The notes under the pieces were generated by a model. That model was given only the letters and a program-made list of their open reading frames with translations, was not told the DNA's origin and made no database searches. Shown one piece after another: positions 22,216 to 34,364 of a DNA stretch of 64,000 nt. Position numbers and translations under genes: made by a program. This DNA comes from Rhytidiadelphus loreus (Eukaryota > Streptophyta > Bryopsida > Hypnales > Hylocomiaceae), in contig OX344763.1 in the NCBI GenBank assembly GCA_947034895.1, forward strand, positions 32,115,025 to 32,179,024, read 5' to 3'. Within the stretch, counting starts at the first letter, position 1; each line of letters starts with the position of its first letter.

Positions 22216-23290
22216 TGTAGAATTGGGGTTCATGTTTGGGGATTTGATGTTCGAGTGTGTGTATACTAAATAGTAGCTGCTTCCATTCTCTGCGAATGAT
22301 TAGAATTTGGATTTTGAAATTCCAGGTTTGCAAAGTGTTCCAGTAAATAGTGTTCTTGGGGTGGGGCTTGTTCTTTGCAGGGGAACACAATCAGAACACA
22401 ATCTTCTTAACCCCTCACCGCCCAGATTCAGCCAGCATGCTCAGGAAGCTCATCAATCAGCTCGACCATCATATTGCGTGTGCTGCCTATTTTTGCTGAA
22501 CAAGTCCAATTCACCGTTACAATTGTTTGCTGCCTTGAATCTTCAATAGATGCTTTGGGCTGATCTAGTTTCAGAAGAGTAGATTTCCAGAACATAACAT
22601 TTAATCTTGCACAACTGTCAATCTTTGCCGAACACTGTGCAGTGCATGGAGGTTTGATGAGCATGTATTTCAGTTCTTTGTGATGTGTTTCTTTGAGAAA
22701 TTTGGAGGGTACAGAGAAGATCACAACATTCACATGCCCAATGAATTTTTCGGACCACAACAGGAATTACCGCTCCATGATCTGCGTTTTTTCAAGGTGT
22801 GCCCCTATCGGCCAGTGACGGGGGCGACCTGCTACGTACATCCTTGTGCCCGGTGAGCCACAATCAGTTGCTGCCATGGACAATATATGTGCAGTTCGGA
22901 ATAGCTTGACGTGTCTCATGTGCCACAATTAAGTGTGAGTTCTATTGAGCATGTACGGTACAGTACTTGGCACCTTGTCGATTGTCTACAAATCAAACAA
23001 CAACAGTTGAAGCCGCCCGAAGCAGAGGTCGGTTCATTCGATTGCGAGATTCCAGACGTCGCTAACAAAAATTGTTACCTGAAAAAGATGATCACAAAGC
23101 CGTTTCTGGCTGAAGCCCAAGTACGGGAGTCTATGCTTAATTAAAACAAAATGCACGTCGTTGTATCAGCCGAGTGACAACATCCGCTCAAACACCCACC
23201 GGTCCACAAACTTGCACATTTAAACCAACCAATTTTAATCCATTAGCAGAGACAGAGTCCATCATAAAACTGAACCCTAAACCAAAAATT
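22216..23290. repeat. Near-identical 1.1-kb patch shared with 60,472-61,545
   Basis: Base-by-base reading shows almost complete identity with 60,472-61,545. One difference is seen at ACACAATC versus ACGCAATC, while the flanking paralogous sequence is visibly more diverged. A 110-codon minus-strand frame (22,760-22,428) and a 77-codon plus-strand frame (22,911-23,144) are open in both copies. With no recognisable domain, and identity explained by recency, they are not called genes. Confidence 0.7.
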
Positions 23291-23599
23291 CAGTTTCCAA
23301 AAAACCCAAACTCCATTTGAAGTTGGAAATGGGTGTACTTGATCAAGATCATTGCCTAAAAATGCAATGGTGTAGGAGTTGCTTAAGAGTTGTGTAAGGT
23401 TGACTTTCAAAATGGAGTGTTTGTACGGAATACAAATACGGGTCTTAAATTTTTTGTATCCTATTGTATGTTACAAGCATGGTCTACAATATAATCTAGT
23501 CCAATAATCTTACGAATTGACTATTGTGTCATTCAAATATTTTTTCCACAATATAGAATACAGTTCGCATTTTTTCACTTACATAAGAAACATTCAATT

Positions 23600-24610
23600 C
23601 TTACTCAATCCCAATCAAGCATACCAAATTTCAGTTTCAAAAATCCAAACTCCATTTTGGTTGAAATTATTTCATTTTATTGATTGAAAAACATTAGTGA
23701 TGAATTTTGTATTCATTCAATTGCATTGATATGTAGGAAACATCTACATGCGCATCTTTCCTTCAACAAGCATCTCCAAAAAGGTTTTAGAATTCCCTCT
23801 ACAAAGATTTTAAATGTTGTCGGGATGATAATCTCCAAATTTTGTAAACATTACAGAAAATTTCAGGCCTCTGGAGGGCTGCTCCAGAGTGACCAAACAA
23901 GCTATTGTTTTCAAAGTAGTCCCTGGTTGGAATCTAATTGTAGAGGAAAGTCACCTTAGGTGAATATTGCCGGAACAGTCAGCCCCGGCGACTAAAAATA
24001 TTTTTTTTTTAAGTTTTCTTTTTCTGCAATTAAATTTTGTTTTTGTTTTCTTTGAAAAAAAAATATAAAACTGGGTTCCTGTGCCATAGGCAGCATTGAA
24101 AACTGTAGGTTTGAGGTGGGAAATTTTAGGGGAAATTTTTTTCTTTTTGCCAAAAAAAAAGATGGGAGGGTAGTTCAACTACTACTCGAGTAGCCCTCCG
24201 GAGGCCTCATTTTTTCTCTAATGATAGATATTTCAAATTTTAAACTAGGTTTTAGAAAAGTAATTCTACCATCATGCTCAACTATACAAAATTAGTTATC
24301 ATATGAGGGTCAAATAGCAAAATCTAATAACAACAAAGAAATATCTATTTCACAAAATTTGGACATCATCACTCCAACAATGAAACCTCCATGGAAGGAA
24401 TTTTGAAACTTTTTCCAAGATGCTTGTTGATGTTTCACCTATATATCTATGCAATTGAATTAAAAAAATTCATCACTAATGTTTTTCAATCAATTATCGT
24501 GAATATTAAATGAAATAATTCAACCAAAATGGAGTTTTGGTTTTTTGAAATTGAATCTTGGTATGCTTGATTGGGATTGAGTAAGAATTGGATGTTAATT
24601 ATGCAAGACA
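23600..24610. mobile_element. Fold-back element (long inverted arms)
   Basis: The left arm (AATCAAGCATACCAAATTTC onward) and the right arm (ending near GGTATGCTTGATTGGGATTG) are complementary over more than 100 bp. The similarity continues inward through GCATCTCC/AAGATGC. A related copy lies at 62,280-62,905 and an older one at 41,410-41,960. It is non-coding. A second element is nested inside (23,849-24,223). Confidence 0.65.
23849..24223. mobile_element. 375-bp nested MITE
   Basis: Inverted termini include CATTACAG...GGCCTCTGGAGGGCT at the left and AGCCCTCCGGAGGCC...CTAATG at the right. The paralogous fold-back copy near 62,526 reads straight through (TTGTAAAATAGATATT), giving an empty site. 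Confidence 0.7.
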
Positions 24611-24719
24611 AAAAAAAGGTCAGTTTTATCCTATATTATGCAAAAAAAAAATTGAATGCACAATAGGCAGCTTGTAAGATCATTGGACCCAACTGAACAA
24701 GTCGTGAACATTCAGATTG

Positions 24720-25604
24720 TTCTTTCATAGAAGTGTTGTGCTACATCTGGTTCTTGATGCATCTTGTAGCAAGTTTAAGGAGTTGGATTTGTTGAAAATT
24801 CTTGATTCCATAGCACCTAAGCACCTTCACAAGAAACTCATATTGCATTCCCAGTGTCAAATTTCCCGGTGAGTCCCACTTTTCCTTGTGTGTCATACAT
24901 TGGGAACATTGGGAAAAGTAGGGCTCACCGAGAATTTTGACACCGGGAACGCAATATGAGCCCCCCCATGAGCTTGCCATAACTCTTTCTTTGCGGTCTT
25001 TTTTTTTTCTCTTTCTCTAAATGGGAAACCGAGGGTCTTCTTACAGTAGCACAACAAGAATATATATCCGTGTTCCTCCGTGTTCCAACGGTCCAGAATA
25101 CACACACAAGTTTGCATTCAAGATGTAGAAAGGAGCCTTGACTCATGGAAAACAAAAGCAAGAGACTCCTTCAAGAATGCTATGGTCCCATCTCCCTGAC
25201 AGACATTCCGTTTAAAGATGAGAGAATCCTCCTCCATCACCACATGGGTGTCAAAACTTGTGCCTCCCAACTGGAGAATGCTGATGCTTTTGGATGGGTG
25301 CTGCGCGTGTGCCAAACTGCCGGTGCGTGTGGCCATCCACGAGTTTCGTCTCAACGGAAACTGAGTTTCTTGGGTTTATGCAGACAACGGCATCATCTCG
25401 ATCGGTCTCCATTAATATGCCACGCTTCTTCATTATTCACGAAACCTCTATTTGTCTAACTTCTTGAAAAATGAATTAGCGTAGCATAATTATGCAAATC
25501 AAGGAGTTTCTCACAGTAATTGGTTACAGTCGAAACAGTTTTCTTACAGACAAGCAAGGAACTCCTGTCTCTCGACTCACCAAAACTGTGGCATCCCATA
25601 TCGG
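24720..25604. repeat. Segment paralogous to 63,010-63,690 and partly to 12,700-13,205
   Basis: Shared landmarks are CACAAGAAACTCATATTGCA, GAATATATATCCGTGTTCC and CTCAACGGAAACTGAGTTTC. A local inverted repeat is present: GTGAGTCCCACTTTTCC near 24,870 against GGAAAAGTAGGGCTCAC near 24,912, with TGACAC and GCAATATGAG continuing the symmetry. Short frames are open on both strands, but none has recognisable coding features. Confidence 0.5.
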
Positions 25605-25679
25605 TGCGTAACAATAGTCTTTTTTTTTTATCACTTCATGTGTCACAGAATATCCAACTTGGCAATGCAGTACAATAAG

Positions 25680-25939
25680 GTAGAGTGCTCTAGAAGCGAC
25701 CAATAACACAGAGGTACATTTTGCTTACTTCTAATGGAGTTGGTCACTTTTAGTGACCACAATGTTTCAACTTCAAAAATCTGTAACTAATAAGTTGTTT
25801 CAAAATATGAAACGACTTGGGCTAGATGCCAATTCCATTTTTCTTCTTACAAAAATCTATTTAAAATTATTTCAAGGAATTTAGATTCCCTCCAAAGGCA
25901 ACCAATTGTCTCTTAAAAGGTCGCTCAAGAGTAGACTAC
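25680..25939. mobile_element. 260-bp MITE with GTAGAG...CTCTAGAAGCGACC termini
   Basis: The left end GTAGAGTGCTCTAGAAGCGA and the right end TCGCTCAAGAGTAGACTAC are imperfect inverted repeats. Block A lacks it (near 13,293, TCCATTACAACACCACCTC). Block C carries it starting at about 63,759 and running off the window. Its ends resemble those of the MITE at 15,391. Confidence 0.65.
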
Positions 25940-27170
25940 CTTCCAACACTACCTCAAATGTATGCTTGAAACCACAAAATAATAGGAGAGTCACACTTGA
26001 ATTCCCTCTCCAACCTCATGTCAACAAGCTCCATGAAAGCTCAACATGTCAATCTAACAATAGAACACGCCAGAAAGTTCAACAAACTCATTGAAGAATT
26101 GTTCAATGGCCAAAAAAATGCTTATAGTTTCGCCAAACTCATTGAAGAATCTCCTTGTGACTTCCCCTGTCAACCCATAAAGGATAATTGTCCATTGAAC
26201 ACACAATTGAAAATTTGGGTAGGCTCCTACAAAGTCAATTTTGGTCGGGTGTTCATGATATTTTTACAAAGTGGGAATGCAATTTTTTTTTCTTCTCCAA
26301 TTGGGTGTCCATGGCAAGAGTTATACTACCCGAAACTTTTTGGGTAGCCTAGGCAATTTGGACATCTTTTGCTAAAATCCCCATGAACTTTTGAAATTTG
26401 GCATGTATGTATCAAATAATATATGGCATACAATTGTCCCCAAAAAAAACTTTTAGTACTCAAATTACATTCTAAGAGGAGTCAAACTTTGTTAGCTATG
26501 TTAAAGCAATTTTGAGAAGAAAAAAAACATTTTCTTTTAACTTCAAGCCCTATTATGTTGCAATATGTGAAGTCAAAGTAGAGTAAATTAGACTCCATAT
26601 TTGCTTTGGGGATTTTTCATGAGTGAACTTAACTCCATACACTCGTAAATGACGAAAATCCTCATTTTTTTATAAAGCAAAAGATTTACTCCAAGAGGGC
26701 TCAAAATTTGTTGACCTTGTTTCACAGGAATGGAAAAAAAGTTATTTCTCACTTCAAACACTATAATTGTGGTCAAATGGGCTGAAATTTTTTTCCACAC
26801 ATTGCGTTACTTGTTTCTTACACTTTTGTTAGTTTGTACGGTTGGAAGTCCAGTGCATCATGACAATAATGGAGTAGTGAATAAGACTGCAATTTGATTG
26901 CTACATCGTTCTAAAGTTGGGTATATTCTCGTAGGGTACACAATTGCATACTGACAAGGGTAATACTCGATGGACACACGATGAAGAAATCATACCAGAA
27001 AAGGAAAGTAAATTGTTTGAAATTCTTAATCAACATGCCTTCTGATTGGTTTGCTGAGGTCACAGACTCACGGCGGGAGAAACTAGCCTGCACCAAATCC
27101 ATAAATTCGTAATTAATAAGGCTGCAACACCGACTCAGACCTGTAACGAAGCGTTACCAGTATCCCCACT
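25940..27170. repeat. Distal part of block B, paralogous to block A
   Basis: Non-coding. It aligns with 13,300-14,935 without the TA-flanked MITE. Similarity ends at about 27,170 (CAGTATCCCCACTAT), which marks the duplication breakpoint. Confidence 0.6.
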
Positions 27171-27269
27171 ATGGGTCTGACTTTTGTCAGTAGACGAGGA
27201 CGTAAGCTTAGTTATGCTTTGACAATCACTTAGCACTACCGTCACCCTATCAGAGCAGACTATTGTCTC

Positions 27270-27860
27270 TTGTCTCTTTGAGTTCACTCTTGTTTCTTAG
27301 TTGTGTTTTGTTGCATTTTGATTTCACTCTTGTTTCTTAATTGTTGTGTTTTGTTGCATTTTGAGTTCACTCTTGTTTCTTAATTGTTGTGTTTTGTTGC
27401 ATCTTGAGTTCACTCTTGTTTTTTAATTGTTGTGTTTTGTTGCATCTTGAATTCATTTTTGCTTCTTAGTTGTTGTCTTTTGTTGCATCTTGAATTCACT
27501 TTTGCTTCTTAGAGTTGTTGTCTTTTGTTGCATCTTCACTCTTGCTTCTTGTTTTTTTTCTTCTTGCATCTTAATTCTTTCTTCTTCTTTCTTCTTTCTT
27601 ATTTTTTGTTCTCTCTTTTTGTTTCTTGTTTCTTTTTGTTGCATCTTCACTCTTGCTTCTTGTTTTTTTTCTTCTTGCATCTTAATTCTTTCTTCTTCTT
27701 TCTTCTTTCTTATTTTTTGTTCTCTCTTTTTGTTTCTTGTTTCTTTTTGTTGCATCTTAACTCTTTTTTGTTGTTTCTTGTTACCTCTTAGTAGTTGCTC
27801 CTTATTATTTCTTGTGCATCTTAACTTATATTTGTTGTTATCTTTTAGCACTTTTTGCCT
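27270..27860. repeat. Pyrimidine-rich tandem repeats
   Basis: Units of about 42 bp built on GTTGTGTTTTGTTGCATTTT followed by a CACTCTTG(T/C)TTCTTA phrase recur from 27,270 to 27,540. They are followed by two essentially identical direct repeats of about 112 bp (27,526-27,750) rich in TTCTTCTTT. The long frames here (163 aa +, 132 aa -) are repeat translations, not genes. Confidence 0.8.
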
Positions 27861-28379
27861 TTTTTCTTCTTGCTCCTTGCATCACCATTGTTTTTCTTCT
27901 TACCCTAAATTTGTATTACATATTTTCTATTGTTGTAAACTTTTGAAGATTGAGCTTTGTTGTATGTTCATTAAAAATTAACCTCCTATTTCTTTAATTG
28001 TATATGCAGGCAACAAAATTGAAACAAAGTCGTTGGAGGCTACTTGCAACTCACTTCATATTATTGTAAGAAATTTAGTCTTTATTGACTTGTGTAAATA
28101 ATTCATTGTGATATACATATTTTGTATTTGTGACAAATAAATTATAAATGTCATTGAAAGGAGTCACATTCCTTCTTATATATTCCCTCTCCAATATAAT
28201 TGTTTCTTGTATATCTTTAAAATCATATGTATTTGTTTTTAACTACATGAAATCTTTTATTCAATTGTTAAATCATTTTAATGTATGATTTCAAATATGC
28301 TTAGGTATTCTACAACCGTTGTATGATTTGTTCAATTCATAGTTCAAAATACATATCAATAAAAAAATGACTACTTGAA

Positions 28380-28921
28380 GTCACAAAATGATTATAATAA
28401 TTTCCAAAAAATGACTAGGTGCTCTCAATATGACTGAAAAATATGACTGAGAAGAGTCGTTTTACAAATCATCAAAAATATAACTCACCGCAGTCATATT
28501 CCACATGACTACAAAATATGACTCACCGCAGTCATATTTCACGTCATCAAAAAATATAACTCAACGTAGTTATATTCCACAAAATATGATTGACCAATCA
28601 TATTCCACGTCATCAAAAAATATGACTCAATGCAGTCATATCCCACGTAGGATTTTTTCATTTATTCAGGCAGCTCAAGAAAAAGTCAAAGAAAGTCAAA
28701 ATATACGCCTTGTTGGCATACTATAGCTAATTATGGGTATTTATATCCTTCAACTTATATGACTTCTAATATGATTGATGTCTGAAGCGACTGCTTCTAA
28801 ACGACTGCTGCAGTCATATTCCGAGTCATTTACAGTGATTTCTGCGCCAATCATATTTTTTGATTTTATGACTGATTGTAGTCATTTTTTGCAGTCATAA
28901 AACATTGCTTTTGTTGTAGTG
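28380..28921. mobile_element. CACTA-type element right end with subterminal repeats
   Basis: The right terminus ends ...GTTGTAGTG at 28,921, i.e. CACTACAACAAAAGC on the minus strand, typical of En/Spm-type ends. Inside it are many copies of a motif of about 10-15 bp, ATGACT(G)C(A/G)GTCATA, in both orientations, as expected for subterminal transposase-binding repeats. A convincing left end was not located. Confidence 0.6.
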
Positions 28922-28985
28922 TTTGATTGTCTTCAGCGCACAATAAGCTCCTTAAACTCTGTACATGTTTTCAAATTTTTTGCTT

Positions 28986-31851
28986 TCATTGACAATATGC
29001 AGGTCTACAGTTACTAACTGTGTCTGTAGTTCTTAATGCAGTTACTGATCCAAAGACTAGACTGAAAGCGCTCCCGTACTGCACAGCTGTATTGTTCAAT
29101 CCGTTGCGATGGAAGTAGGAGAAACTATGTTGCAATTGCATGTGGCCAACATTGGTGCTCAAGAGAGGAGGTTGAACTTCTTGTAGAGTAGGTAAATTTC
29201 TTGTATCCTCTCCTCTTTGTTTGGCTCTACTCCTTTGGATTGCCAACTTTTGATTGTCTTTGCAAACTTGAGGGATAACCCCACAATAAAGGGCCTTGTA
29301 ACCTATGGTAGGTGCATTCTCCCGAATTGCTGCATGCAACTTGTCACCTAGGGCCTTAACATTCTTGACACTCCACAATTCATTGTGTTTCTTTCTTGAT
29401 TTTGCTAATTCTTGCCTTGCTAGTTTTGCTTGATGCTTGTCCTTTTCTTGTGCCCTCTTCTCTTTATTGGTCTCTTTTTTTAATTGTCTTCTCTATCTCT
29501 TTGCTGCAGCTGCGTCCTTCTTGGCTGCCATCTCCTCCAACTGCCGAAAATGGTCCTCTTCAGTCAACAAAATAGAATTTTCGTAATCAATCTCTGGTTC
29601 ACTTCTGATTTTTGATGAGGAGGACAAATTCACACGAGGCAATTCTAGGAAGTCACTGAAACATTTAGTTTTACCATATTGTTGCTTTCCTGTCCCTATA
29701 AGGTCTCCTCTGTCTGCATTTCCTTCCACATGAGCTCCTTTACAATTGTTCTCACCTTCATCTTCTTCATGTACTTTGTTTGTAGAGCTATCTAAACCTC
29801 TCCCTTTTGCATAGCCTTCGTTCACATCATTGTCTATATCAACAAAGTATTGTGTACAGTTTGGAAGGTCCACATGTACCTCTTCAAAAATTTCCTGTAA
29901 TTTCCATGCCTCTAACTCAAATTTTTCAGTCACTATGCTTGGACTGCCTTTAGTACCTACAAGACATTTTCCATATCTCCTATTGTAGGCTTCACTAGGT
30001 CCCATTTTAGAGTCCATGGAAGCTGCATTGATAGGACAAATACTAGTTGCTGCAAATCCTTTGGTTATATTCTCTGTAGATAATGCTCTTTTTAAAGCAT
30101 ATGCAACCCATTGAGCAAGGTCTTCCTTCATTGGAGTCTGACCATTGTGACCTAATGTCCACTTGTCCCTGTAAGCTCTGAAACATAATTTGAAGGGCTT
30201 AAAGCAAGTAACATCTAGGGGCTGCAGAGCATGGAATGTATGAGATGGGAAAGTGAGAAGATCTAAGCCCCTTCTCATAGCAATCTTGATGACTTCCAAA
30301 GTCACATGGGATTTATGTCCATCCATAATAAGTAAATGCCTATTGGATGGAGAAATCCCATACTTTTCTGTAACATTGTGTAGAAAGTGCTTCATCCAAG
30401 CTATAAACAATGAATTGGTCATCCATGCTTTACCTTGCATTGCCATGGTAGCTCCTTTTTCACTTGTTTTCTTTAGGTAATTTTTAATTCTTCTCTTCCC
30501 TTTAAAAATGAAGAAGTGAGGAATCTTCTCTCCTCTTGCATTTATGCAGCAGAGCACTGACAACCATTCTCTTTGGTCTGGAATAACTTTGTGAACTGTT
30601 TTGATCCTTTCTTGGCAATGACGAATCCCCCCATCTTTTCCTGCTTGAGCACCACTCTCATCACAGTTCCAAATGTGGTGAGGTTCATAGTTGTGAGTGT
30701 CATAAAGTTTTTGTAGATTATTGTAAAAACTTCCCATTGCTTCAAGACACAAGTTTTTAGCCCTTTTTAGTTCTAGGGCTTGTGCTTTCCATACTGCTAA
30801 CTTTGGATGTCTGTTTTTGAAGCATTTCACCCATCCTGGCCCAGGCACCCCATCTTTAAAAGGGATGAGTCTTCCTTGAGTTAGTATCCCCACCTTTTTC
30901 CTCAATTGTCCAATAGTCAAAGGGAATCCAAAATTTTGCATTTTCAACAAATACTGTACCAATTGTTCCTCTTCTTCAGTAGTGAGAACTCGTCTTTTCT
31001 CCCTCTGCCTTTGCATGGTTGTGCCATAAAAATGACCCCTCAATGTGGACACATGAATTGCATGATCCCTTGCAGCTTGTCTAATAGGAACACTGTCATC
31101 TATATCAAAAATGACACACTCTAGCTGTCCATTATTCCAATTCCCATTTTTTTTTCTTTTCTGTGAACATTTCAAGCTTGTAGGTACAACAGAGGTTTGC
31201 ACAATAAATACGTTTGATATTGAAGCATGCCTCAATTCTGAGGCACTTCGAAGTTGCTGACCCACGTTGCTCTTGTATGGTTAGTGCTGTCTCCTTTGCT
31301 ATGTCGCTGTCTGAAGAACTATAAATGTTTCCGTGTGGTTGTGCCTTGCCTTCACTGGGGTCTAGTGACGGAAATGAAACCCTGTCTATGATGCCCTCTG
31401 CCTCCCCAATGCGGACATTGTCAACTGTTGTACGCCTTCGTTGCTGCTCCACTGTTGTTATCTCCCATGATTCTTGGCTTCCACTGCGATGCTGCATAAG
31501 GGCCCTACATAAACCATCGGTGTGACCCTCCTCATCTCCCGCCACAATTGACTCTATAAAGAAACCTATAGGACGTTGCAATATTCTTTGCCGCTTAGGT
31601 GGCCCCTTGTGATGGACCTCAACTGCAACAGTAGAAATATCATCTTCCCTTTCAAATCGGTCCATTTCTTGGAACCACAATCGTTCTTCCTCCTTTAGAG
31701 CCCAATCAAACAACTTCGTATTCTGCTCCTCGCCATAGTTCTCCTCATCTTCTTCATAGAATTCGGACTGACTACTTCCCCAACTCCTTGCCCTCTACTA
31801 GCTCTCTCCAATTGTCTCACTTGTATCCTCTAAGTTGTTGTTGTCACTCAT
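28986..31851 (-). pseudogene. Pogo/Tigger-like DDE transposase gene, decayed
   Basis: The main frame (31,265-29,493) contains a psq-type helix-turn-helix (IRQAARDHAIHVSTLRGHFYG region), a CENP-B-type HTH (TTEEEEQLVQYLL to FKNRHP), and a DDE_1 core. The core has IWNCDESG (Asp202), LLIMDGHKSH (Asp315) and ALQPLDVTCFKPFK (Asp351), spacing DD35D, numbered from the frame start. It is interrupted by TAG at 29,495-29,493, and the same frame stays open for a further 169 codons (lysine-rich coiled coil) to 28,986. Upstream, an overlapping frame (31,713-31,132) gives an acidic N-terminal region. Traced to ATG 31,851, it has two adjacent TAG codons. The element is therefore broken in at least three places unless splicing removes them. 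TIRs were not identified. Confidence 0.8.
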
Positions 31852-32600
31852 TTCTGTATAGCAAATCTGACCTCAACTAACTAAAATTTGTGGGACTCCA
31901 ACAATGTGCACTTCTTTCTCTCTAAATTAGCCAAACTTCCAATCGTTCTACAATTCTTTCAACTCTACAGTGCTTTAGATTGTCTATGTGTACAAGATGA
32001 AGAAAGAGGCCCAACAGCCAAGTTAATGGATACAATTTTTTAATGTAATTTATTCGAGTTCATTTCTAAAATATAATTCTTTCCTTGAACTTTGTAAAAT
32101 TGATAGCTAATACATGTTAAAGTATGCAGTAATAATGTTAAATAGCTCAAGAGTTGCTAGTGACCAAAATGTTTCTTGCTCTAAAAGTGATCTTTCATTT
32201 TTTGGGCCCTTTAAGAACCGCACACAATGGATCTTCAATGAATTCACTTCCCACTGTCAAAATAATCTTACACCTTGCCATTAAGTGCACTTCACTTTAA
32301 CATAAATTTACTTTAAAAAGCTTTTATAAGCTAATACCACTCATTACAATCACGTTGTAAACCTCATGAATACTCTAAAACTATACATGTACAACTGTCT
32401 TTCTCTAATACAAACAATTAGCTTCATATCAACATCCACTTGGACTATTCATGGCACTTTTTTAGGGGCGGTTCCTAATGCCTGAACGCTTCTCCAGCCT
32501 CCTCCTATAGACCACTAATGCATTTGCATGTCCTAATCAGCAAATGGTTTTTATTTAATTAGTTTCTCGTTTTTTTTGCCTTTATCATGTGAAGTCCAGG
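31852..32600. other. AT-rich stretch, no gene seen
   Basis: No ORF or repeat with support, apart from a short fragment near 32,150-32,205 (CTAGTGACC...CTCTAAAAGTG) resembling the termini of the MITEs at 15,391 and 25,680. Confidence 0.4.
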
Positions 32601-32924
32601 GGCCGTTTTGACATAGTAAACAAACTTATTTTTTTGAAACTTTCAACTAAAAAAAGTTGTAAAATGAAGTTAACTTTCACCTCCAAAAATCCGTTTTCAA
32701 TTTGGATTCTTTAATAAAAAGATATGGACAAAATTATTCAGAGAGGGTGTTTAAAGTGTTAAAAAAAATGGCCATTCCAACCCCTCTCTGAATTTTGTCC
32801 ATATCTTTTTATTAAAGACTCCAAATTGAAAATGGATTTTTTGAGGTGAAAGGTAACTTCATTTCCCAAATTTTATTAGTTGAAAGTTTTAAATAATAAG
32901 TTTGTTTACTATGTCAAAACGGCC
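32601..32924. mobile_element. Fold-back MITE (324 bp)
   Basis: The left end GGCCGTTTTGACATAGTAAA and the right end TTTACTATGTCAAAACGGCC are exact complements, and complementarity extends through most of both halves, so the element can fold into one long hairpin. It belongs to the same family as 33,613-33,940 and 40,241-40,578. Confidence 0.85.
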
Positions 32925-33612
32925 TCTGAAGTCTGCTGACTTTTAAAACCACGGACTTCTGAATATTTAAGCTATTAAATTCTTTTTTACCTATTTGTTA
33001 TTTCCTTGAAGCATGAAAATGAAGTTTAAAAAAAAAAATTGAGTATATATTTTCAACATGTTTTTTCAATATGTAAAGGAAGGTTGAAAGTTCTACAATT
33101 GAAGAACACATTTTGGGTAAATAGTTTGAGAGATAAAACCTAACCATGTGTAACAAAAAACATTTACTTAAAAAATTTCACACCGTATGTGCCCCCCAAA
33201 CAACACTTTTCATTAAAAAAAACATTTCAATTTGATTTTCTAAATTTATTTTTATATAAAAAGCTTTGAAGTATTTTGTTTTGATAAATGAGATGGAAAT
33301 TATAAAGATTTTTAATTTATCGGTAGTTGTAGAATTTGTATTGTAAAATAAAGTTAAATTTTTTTTTGGTATTCAATTTCAAATACCATTAAAGAAGACA
33401 TAAAAACATTGGATTTACATGATTTATTACAACATTACAAATTATTCATGATTGAAGTGGACATTTCCAAAATCTATAAGTAAATTTTAAAGAACCTTGA
33501 ACTTTTAATCATAACAATGAATCCCTCAAAGATGTTAATCCTTTAATGAAAAGTTATAAACAAAATGGAGATAGGTATTAGAATTTATTTTTTAATAAAT
33601 TAAGGAAACTTT

Positions 33613-33940
33613 GGAGGTTGTTTTGGCATAGTACAAGAACTTTTTTGAAAACGTTTTGAACTAATAAAAGTTGGTAATTCAAACAAGCTTTCATCTCCAA
33701 AATTCCATTTGAGGTTTGGAGATTTTACTCAAAAAAGTTTTGGACAAATTTAAGAGAGAGGTTGGGAATTTATTACTTTTGAAGTTTATGAACATCCTCT
33801 CTAAAATTTGTCCATAACTTTGATTAGAGGATCAAAACTTGAAATGGATTACTGGAGATGAAGTCTTGTTTTAATTACCAACTCTTATTAGTTCAAAATG
33901 TTTTCAAAAAAGTTGTTTTACTATGCCAAAACGGCCTCCA
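33613..33940. mobile_element. Fold-back MITE, same family (328 bp)
   Basis: The ends are GGAGGTTGTTTTGGCATAGT and ACTATGCCAAAACGGCCTCC, with long complementary arms and internal CTCTCT...AATTTGTCCA symmetry. A further half-element lies at about 33,985-34,130. Confidence 0.8.
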
Positions 33941-34129
33941 AAGTCTACTGGATTTTAAGAAAAAAAAATTCAATACTTCTCTGAATTTTGGTTATAACTT
34001 TTGATTGAACAATTGAAATCTCAAACGGATTTTTGGAGATAAAAGTTGGTTCAATTCCACAACTTTTTTCAATTCAAAGTTTTTTGAAAAAAGTTCATTT
34101 ATTATGCGCAAAGTACTTCCAAAGTCTGA

Positions 34130-34364
34130 TGACTTTAATGGACACCAAATTGTACCTGAATACTTAATTTAAAAGCAAACTACATTGTACAAATAAGATT
34201 CCAAAAATGTTCAACAAAAATCTGTTGATTTTGTCACTGCACTATCCAAATGAACAAAACAAATGTCACCATTAACAAAAAAATGTAAAAACGGACATTG
34301 TAGTACCTAAATGAACAAAAGTATGTTGATTTTCTGTTGAATCGGACGTCATTTTCTAGTAGTG
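34130..34364. mobile_element. Second CACTA-like right terminus
   Basis: The sequence ends TTTTCTAGTAGTG at 34,364 (CACTACTAGAAAA on the minus strand). Two copies of a nearby direct repeat (AAATGAACAAAA plus TTGATTTT) lie just inside. The matching left end was not found, so the extent is uncertain. Confidence 0.4.

Noticed and set aside
22428..22760. 110-aa minus-strand ORF identical in two places (also 60,682-61,014)
   Set aside because: Identity is explained by the recent near-identical patch. There is no domain, and neighbouring open frames on both strands are conserved equally.
27232..27250. CACTACCGTCACC as left end of the CACTA element ending at 28,921
   Set aside because: Beyond the first six bases it does not match the right terminus (CACTACAACAAAAGC), and the 3-bp flanks differ.
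27453..27981. 163-aa plus and 132-aa minus frames in the CT-rich tract
   Set aside because: Low-complexity translations of tandem pyrimidine repeats.
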